Below are positions 58,501 through 64,000 of a stretch of DNA of 64,000 nt, piece by piece. The stretch spans positions 12,529,001 through 12,593,000 of the forward strand of contig OU612066.1 of assembly GCA_914767715.1 (NCBI GenBank), read 5' to 3'. The notes under the pieces are model-generated. The model was not told where the DNA came from. It searched no databases and saw only the letters and a list, made by a program, of their open reading frames with translations. Numbering within the stretch: position 1 is the stretch's first letter; every line of letters starts with the position of its first letter. Origin of the DNA: Membranipora membranacea (taxonomy: Eukaryota; Bryozoa; Gymnolaemata; Cheilostomatida; Membraniporidae). A program made the translations under genes and the position numbers.

Positions 58501-61500
58501 TTTCACCAGGAATACCGATCGGTCCAGGTATACCCTGTGGTCCTTCGGGTCCCAAGTCCCCCTAGAAATTGCGTATAAAATATCATAAAGCTTGGCATAA
58601 TGTATCTGGTCCTGTGTTAGAACAAGGAGTTCTACTCCTTGGTTAGAACATGTATAACATGATGTATAAAGCCTGTTTTAGAATCAGTGAATTTACAAAA
58701 GTTGGCGATTGATCAAAAATGGATTTTTATTGCTTTTCGATGTCATAAAACATTGATCCAAGTATTGATTGTGAACCTGGAAGTTATCTCAGCTGTCAAA
58801 TTTCATCGGCAGGTATTTCCTGGCTCTTATCAGTAGAAATGAAATTCACTCAATCAAACTTCAATATGGCAAGTTTACTCCCATTTAACTACTATCGGGT
58901 TTACACAACTTGATACAGATTTTATACCAGTCAGTAAAGTATAACCATATACTTATATACTATAATATATTAAGTCTATAGTCTATGTGTATAACAGTGA
59001 AGGACAAGGACTTACAGGAACACCTCTGGGTCCAGCTACACCTGGTGGTCCTTCCATGCCCTAAAAAGGATGAGAAAGTATGTAATTAATTCGAAATGGA
59101 GTTGTGGGAAAAATTAAAAGGAAAATAATGCAATCTTTGTGTAAAAACATGGGGGTTTGCTTGTACCGTAATCCCTCACCTATAGATCGCGCGACGTATA
59201 AGTGAAGGCGGCTATAAGAGAGTAGTATATAGACGCGACTATCATTTGAAGCATTATTATATTTAGTTTGGACCAAAACCTCTAACAATCACCAAACATG
59301 AATAGCTCAGTGGTAGAGCGTTCGATTTGTAAACATGGAGTTGTCAATTCGAAACCCACTGAGGGCAGTTTTTTTCCCAAAACTACTTAGTTCATTTGTA
59401 GTGAGTGTAGTGTAGTGAGTGTCTTAGAGCTGTGGGGTGTCTTATAGCTGTGGGGTGTCTTATAGCTGGAGCATTTTTATTTTTTCTGAGGGGGGTGATT
59501 CACTTATAAGTCCGGTGACTTATAGGTGAGGGATTACGGTACACAAAGATTGTCAAGCCATGCTACTACAATTGGTATTTGGGAATAACATTAAATGATG
59601 CGCTGTCAGGCTGTCAGTGATCATATCCGAGACTTTACAACCCATCAGGCTCATACATGAACTAACATATAAGTGCTATTCATATGTTTATGTTTATATT
59701 TGTATGTTTATGGTCTCAAGTCCTGAAATATGTTGGTAGTTATGATCAGACTCTGTGAAGATGCTCTTGATTCACAACCTCATGGGGTTTTGTGATCAAG
59801 GGGCGTCATGGCTAAATGCTGTTGAGCCCTTCCCTGAAGTCACCATGATAGCACAATAATGGATGCCATCATGTTGTACTGTTGTCAGCTGAGGGACTTA
59901 ACTGATGACAGAGGACATTTGTAAATACCAATGTACAGAAATACACAGGCTAATCGGCTTACATCAATTAACTCATGGTGATGACAAGTTAATTGTTTGA
60001 GGTGTTTTCCTGTAAACATTTTTAGGACATTTGTAATAAAATATCAATTTTAAGCAGAAGAGCAGTAGAGTACAGTTTAGTTGTTACATAAATGAGCTTC
60101 AGGCAAGAAAACCAAAACTTTTAAGACACTTTGGGATATTGCATGTCTCCATGAAATGGCAACAATAAGTGCACTTTATAATTACTGCTTTATTCAATGC
60201 TGATGAAAAAAAATAAAATTTTTGCTTTGCATGCAGGTAACTTTGGTTCAATTATTTTATTAGATATTTTACCTGTCTTCCATCTTCACCAGCTAGTCCT
60301 GGCTGACCGGGAAACCCAACTTCTCCCTTTATTCCTCTTATTCCCTCCTCGCCTGGCCTGCCAGGTTGTCCCCTCTCTCCTGTATTTCCAGGTACTCCCT
60401 GCAAACCCTGTAATTACACAAAGTCGGCATAATTAAGATAGTTTACATTTAACTACAATATCGATGGCCAAGTTCTTTTTTTTGGTCAAACTTATTGTAC
60501 GGGTTTGCCAAGAATGTCAAGAAGCGATGGATATTTCAAGCATTGCAATCAGGAGGTATCAATGAGTAACTGATCCTCAGCTTCATCTACCAAGGTCGGA
60601 AGTCACAGATTAGCCTGTAAATGCTCAGTGTTCACATCACTAAATCATATTTACTCAACGCTCCAATTTGCATCTTCATTTATCAACCTGGTTGGTAAGA
60701 ACAGCATCGACAGCTAATTCGCAAATAAAATTTAAATAGAGACTACATGATATGAAAGTGGGTATTCACTGCATTCAAGCATACAACGTCAAACATGTTA
60801 AAATTAATTATTCCCACTATCAGACGTTAGGGTCTGAGGGCGTTTAAAGATACCCTCAGACCACAGCACAGAAAGTTTCAAGTTGTGATTCATCCGAATT
60901 TAGCAGTCTTTAGGCATTTAGGCCAACTTGTGACCCTCAACTTTTAATTGCTTTTAGGATCTGACGCTGATACTGTTCATCTATCACATACCACAAGGAC
61001 AAAATTTGATTTATAAGCCTTATGTCAGCCTGACACAGTGTGACTATGAGATGGCGTTAAACTTATAGTGTGTTGATGACCAAAAACATTTATAAACATC
61101 ATAAAAACTTACTCGGTCACCTTTAATACCAAGACATTTACAGCCTCCTAAACATTGTGGGTTCTGTGGCGATGTAGTACTCTGAAATACAGAAGTAAAA
61201 AATGTGTTAGTAAACTACATCACAAAAAGCTAATGACATGAAATATCATACTGTTTGATTATTCATGATATCTAAATATACGGGAACACAGACATGTGTT
61301 TACACTGATTGACAGAAAACACGTCATGAATTAAATTCTACAGGTCATTCATTGACAAATTAACATGTGTGCTGCGATTGATGATTTGTGCCTTTACTAT
61401 GCTTCCTTTGACAGAGAAAAGACTTACGTTTTACGATAGACTATGCTCTCTTTGACAGACATAAGACATACGTTTGATGGTAGACTATGCTCTCTTTGAC

Positions 61501-62144
61501 AGACATAAGACTTACGTTTGATGGTAGACTTCCATTACCAGTTTCTTGACTTCCTGGCCATTCCACGCCGTCTGGAAGATCACCTCTAGAAGGGTATACC
61601 TCATCGGCAACGTATGCTACCATAAAATCATCTACTGTGTCATCATTGACAGCCTCTCCTGAGCCTCCGAACAGGCCACCAAACTGAGCTGAAAAGGATG
61701 AACATATTTAATATCAAACATTTATTTTCAAGTTTTCTTCTCAATTGAGCAAAAAATTTAATACTTCAATTCCTCATGACAAAAACTTGTTGGCCTATAA
61801 CACTAGAACTTATGTTCTGGTATCAATTGAGAAAAAATTCAATAATACAATTCCTCATGAAGAAAACTTGTTGGGTGTATAAAACTAGAAGCTTAATCGC
61901 ACTAAATAATTTTCACGAGCAAAATTCAAATTTAACCTGACCATTAATGTTACTTTTATTTTGTTGGAACTCTTGCTGCAATTCTACGTACCCCTATTGG
62001 ATCCATAACAGAAATTTTTAAAAAGTCTTATTTTTTTGAGATCTTGAAGCAAAGTTGTTTATTGTTACTGTACTCACCATTGCCGAGATAAATTGTTGTA
62101 GAGATTAAAAATAATATCCTCATTGCAAATAAAGTCATATCCAT
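46506..62144 (-). CDS. Collagen type IV alpha chain
   Basis: Basement-membrane collagen, 32 exons on the minus strand, first 62144-62078 and last 46769-46506. I traced every join in phase and obtained 1369 aa. A signal peptide (residues 1-23, [20 protein letters not shown]) precedes a short non-collagenous segment. A 7S-like cysteine cluster C90/C94/C96 leads into GIKGDRGLQG. Gly-X-Y repeats run from about 98 to 1142 with interruptions, including [17 protein letters not shown] at about 255-273, and several RGD motifs. The NC1 domain spans 1143-1369, from [10 protein letters not shown] through GSCLERF and [11 protein letters not shown], and has all 12 cysteines (six per half). Vertebrate chains are about 1650-1700 aa, so this helix is short. 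The next gene to the right is in the same orientation, so no head-to-head collagen partner is present here. Confidence 0.95.
47525..47550. repeat. 26-bp perfect palindrome, fused GTAGCC-family arms
   Basis: Starts CTGTCTTGACAAG and reads the same on the other strand. It equals the inner parts of the two arms of the 12949-13023 element joined directly. It lies in a collagen intron. Confidence 0.75.
48082..48116. repeat. Degenerate GTAGCC-family inverted repeat
   Basis: TAGCCTAACTTGA...AAGCTTATCAAGACAAGCC with several mismatches to the family arm. It lies in a collagen intron. Confidence 0.5.
48648..48722. mobile_element. GTAGCC-family MITE in collagen intron
   Basis: TAGCCTGTGTTGAC on the left, GGCTTGTCAAGACAGGC on the right, and a GC-rich centre with a GTGGGGAG/CCCCCAC inversion. 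Its size matches the 75-bp element at 12949. No clear 7-bp duplication is seen. Confidence 0.65.
52157..52198. mobile_element. 28-bp CAGAGAC-family palindrome with exact 7-bp duplication
   Basis: GTAACAC at 52157-52163 and 52192-52198 flank an element at 52164-52191 that starts CAGAGACTATA and ends TATAGTCTCTG. It sits 26 bp downstream (minus strand) of a collagen exon donor. Confidence 0.8.
56600..56658. mobile_element. 45-bp CAAGGAG-family inverted repeat with exact 7-bp duplication
   Basis: GCTAGAC at 56600-56606 and 56652-56658 flank an element at 56607-56651 that begins CAAGGAGTTAAAG and ends CTTTAACTCCTTG. It is 57 bp from the CAGAGAC-family insertion at 56722, in the same collagen intron. 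Confidence 0.8.
56715..56758. mobile_element. 30-bp CAGAGAC-family perfect palindrome with exact 7-bp duplication
   Basis: GTGTGAC at 56715-56721 and 56752-56758 flank a perfect palindrome at 56722-56751, starting CAGAGACTATAGATA. It is the longest of the three family members here. Confidence 0.82.
58616..58648. mobile_element. 19-bp CAAGGAG-family palindrome with exact 7-bp duplication
   Basis: GTTAGAA at 58616-58622 and 58642-58648 flank CAAGGAGTTCTACTCCTTG at 58623-58641. The ends match the 45-bp element at 56607, with the centre shortened. It lies in a collagen intron. Confidence 0.8.
59164..59541. mobile_element. 374-bp TA-flanked MITE carrying a tRNA-like segment
   Basis: Termini are CCGTAATCCCTCACCTATA at 59166 and its exact reverse complement ending at 59539, each next to TA, giving a TA target duplication as in Tc1/mariner-type elements. 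Similarity between the arms continues imperfectly for about 60 bp (TATAAGTGAA and GGCTATAAGAG against CTATAAGACA). Inside are a tRNA-like stretch and tandem GTGGGGTGTCTTATAGCT repeats. There is no transposase ORF, so it is non-autonomous. Confidence 0.85.
59296..59370 (+). other. Degenerate tRNA-like sequence inside the MITE
   Basis: An A-box-like TAGCTCAGTGGTAGAGCG at 59303-59320 and a B-box-like CAATTCGAAACCC near 59346-59358 sit at tRNA spacing, with TTTGTAA where a Thr-type TGT anticodon loop would be. The anticodon stem and acceptor stem do not pair well, so a working tRNA is unlikely. It is better read as a tRNA-derived relic, possibly still carrying pol III promoter boxes. Confidence 0.55.
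61397..61530. repeat. 44-bp tandem repeat, three copies, overlapping a collagen splice donor
   Basis: Units start at 61397, 61441 and 61485 (CTATGCTCTCTTTGACAGAC... ending GTTTGATGGTAGA). The rightmost unit contains the end of collagen exon 2 and its GTAAGT donor at 61511-61516. The other units carry equivalent GTATGT and GTAAGT copies. Confidence 0.8.
61742..61900. repeat. 82-bp tandem duplication in collagen intron 1
   Basis: Two diverged copies begin at 61742 and 61824 (CAATTGAG...AATACTTCAATTCCTCATGA...ACTTGTTGG). They lie within the first intron of the collagen gene. Confidence 0.7.
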
Positions 62145-63161
62145 CCTTCAGCCGGGATATCGCAGCTTTAATCGTGTATCTTGATGGTGTACCTTTCTAT
62201 GTACTATATACAGCCATTAACCACAACTTTAAACAGTGCAACCTTAAACCTAGCAGCTCCGCATTGAAACTAATTAATCCTTAAAAATCAGCAGTAAACC
62301 AGACAGCCCTAATAACAAGGTTACCCCTAGCCCAATGAGTTCATAACCTAGGTAGGTCATATAATACGCAAAGTAGGGTCAGCTGCCTAACAAACAAACT
62401 AAAATGTATATGGGGGGATATCATGTTCTAGGGGGACCTCCGCTTCATATTGAAGGCATCACAATCATACAGGAAGAGCCTTACTGCTGATATAATGGGC
62501 AGTTTGTTTAAAAATGAGCCTTAAATACAGTTATGACTGTTCTCATCAAGTAAAAAATGTCAATGTTAGGACAACAGTGCATCAAAAAACACATAATACA
62601 GCTAAAAGGTAATCCGATGATTGTGGAGGTTATCTGAATAAAGCACAACATGTGCCTCGAATAGTAATACAATCTGCACGACGAAATTGTTTCAGTCTAA
62701 ATATTGTGTGAAAATATTCCGTTTGTAATGGGCATAGCAATTAGTTATGTTGGACCCATCAATAAAACTTTTACATCTCTAATTAGCATTAGACTTTTTT
62801 GGGGCCCACTACGTAATCTAGATGCCAGCCAAGAACAATAAAATAATTAACATTTGAGTACTGATAACGTTTTATGCATTTTATTGCTATTCTTTCATAG
62901 ATCTGGACGGATAACGTGTGAGAGACAATGGAAAATCTGCAGCCTGTACGCGAAATCTGGATATGTTCTCTTAAAATAAATACATGGCCTTGCAAAGAGT
63001 GAGAGAAATCGGATGTTATGTCTACAAAACACCATTTATTAGATGTGGCTGGTTTTTATTCTTGAATTACAAGTTGTCTCCCTTGGTGATAAATGGTTAG
63101 GGATGATCCTCTTATTATATTTGATCGAACGCCAGATGATTCTTCATCGTCTGTAACTGTA
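62145..63161. other. Collagen IV 5' flank / armadillo-gene 3' flank
   Basis: About 1 kb holding the putative collagen promoter (minus strand) and the 3' UTR of the next gene. A minus-strand AATAAA lies near 63055-63060. No TATA box or other element can be asserted. Confidence 0.55.
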
Positions 63162-63977
63162 CTACAGTTTGTAATACTTTGTACTGTTATGAAGTATGCC
63201 AATACCATCCAGCTCTCGTAAACTTTCCAGGTGCCTGCAATGGAAAGTGAATACAAGCATGTAAGGCTGTAAAATGGTGTGCTAGAACTGTTGAGAAAAC
63301 TTTGAATTATCATCAACAGCTTTTGTTAGAAAATAATGGGCATACCATCAAGAAAAATTTTGAAGACCGCCTATAACAATGACAATATTAATGCATATCT
63401 TTGATAACCTTGACAAAGAGGCATAGCAAAAGACAGCCATGTAACAATGAAGAAATACAGTACAGCGCAAATGTTTCAAGTCTTTTTCCGACCAATACGT
63501 AGTTTTTTTGTTTGATCGACATAAGTGACAGCGTCATTCATGACTGATGCGCCCAATCACCCGCCCATACCTGTCACATTGTCTGCCTGTCAAGCTAACA
63601 GGTTTCCTAAATGTTATGTCATGTCTGGCTATTCTATTTGTATCCTTCCTCCTACTTCAAACAACATAATTTAGGATGTGAGTTTGATTCAATTTAGGCA
63701 CATTTTTCCATTAATTTTAATGCGAGTTTGATTTAATTTTGGCACAGTATTACTCACTGTGGGTTATTCTTGACAAGTTTTCCGATGAGAATTGCACAGT
63801 TTTGTTTTACTACATTGCTGGAGGCTTCTCTGACGAGGACCAGTAGTCGTTTCATGTTGTCTTTGTTGAGCGTCTGATTAACATAACTCTCCTCGACGCA
63901 GTGACTCAGACACAGACATGAGTTACCAACAATCACCTCACTCTCATCAGATAATAAGTCAATCAGCCTCATCAAGG
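63162..63977 (-). CDS. C-terminus of an armadillo-repeat protein (partial; TTC12-like?)
   Basis: The last two exons on the minus strand, 63977-63758 and 63234-63162, join in phase and end in TAG at 63162. Earlier exons lie beyond the window. The large exon reads as armadillo-type paired helices: LMRLIDLLSDESEVIVGNSC, LCLSHCVEES, then MKRLLVLVREASSNVVKQNC and AILIGKLVKNNP. The last exon gives HLESLRELDGIGILHNSTKY, ending YKL. Armadillo repeats are protein-binding scaffolds. The very C-terminal form (LRELxGxxILHNSxKY) reminds me of TTC12, a TPR plus armadillo protein needed for ciliary dynein assembly, but I cannot confirm this from so short a fragment. Confidence 0.7.
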
Positions 63978-64000
63978 CTAAAATAACAACAAACATAACA

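Noticed and set aside
59296-59370. Functional tRNA-Thr gene
   Set aside because: A and B boxes are present, but the anticodon and acceptor stems do not pair and it lies inside a MITE, so it was called a tRNA-like relic.
60831-60862. GGTCTGAGGG/CCCTCAGACC inverted repeat as a further member of the 7-bp-duplication insertions
   Set aside because: Flanks ACGTTAG and ACAGCAC do not match. It is only a plain inverted repeat.

Overview
The window is nuclear DNA of an invertebrate animal. It has AT-rich non-coding sequence, many-exon genes with GT-AG introns mostly of 0.3-2 kb, a non-LTR retrotransposon and many small inverted-repeat elements. A collagen type IV chain with a complete NC1 domain, an LRMDA orthologue and ZDHHC21-type palmitoyltransferases identify it as metazoan. 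I cannot name the species. The short collagen IV chain with no divergent partner inside the window would suit an early-branching lineage such as a sponge, but this is inference.

Layout, left to right. 3-1169 (+): 3' half of a LINE reverse-transcriptase ORF cut by the window edge. 1751-5575 and 7550-10562 (+): two tandem intact 7-exon ZDHHC21-like genes, each predicting 266 aa. 11425-17131 (+): 7-exon LRMDA orthologue (256 aa) with two E-box motifs just upstream. 17725-18561 (-): two-exon gene for an unrecognised 145-aa membrane protein, convergent with LRMDA. 18562-21323: no gene recognised. 21324-44825 (+): 15-coding-exon annexin (683 aa) with a 333-aa Gly/Pro/Tyr/Gln-rich N-terminus and four annexin repeats; an alternative terminal exon gives a 192-aa product lacking the annexin core. 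38296-39569 (-): a two-exon small membrane-protein gene nested antisense in the 8.15-kb annexin intron. 46506-62144 (-): 32-exon collagen IV alpha chain (1369 aa). 63162 to the window end (-): the last two exons of an armadillo-repeat protein.

Exon joins were worked out by hand from reading phase, splice dinucleotides and family similarity. All predicted joins keep frame, so the gene models are fairly firm even though most exons are short. No operon-like organisation is seen, and neighbouring genes have no obvious joint pathway. Common themes are membrane or trafficking functions (palmitoylation, LRMDA, annexin) and basement membrane (collagen IV).

The least ordinary feature is a set of very short palindromic insertions (18-75 bp), in several unrelated sequence families, each flanked by a 7-bp direct repeat. 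Seven have exact 7-bp duplications and two have 6 of 7. They look like TIR-only mobile elements sharing one insertion mechanism. A separate 374-bp TA-flanked inverted-repeat element carries a degenerate tRNA-like sequence.
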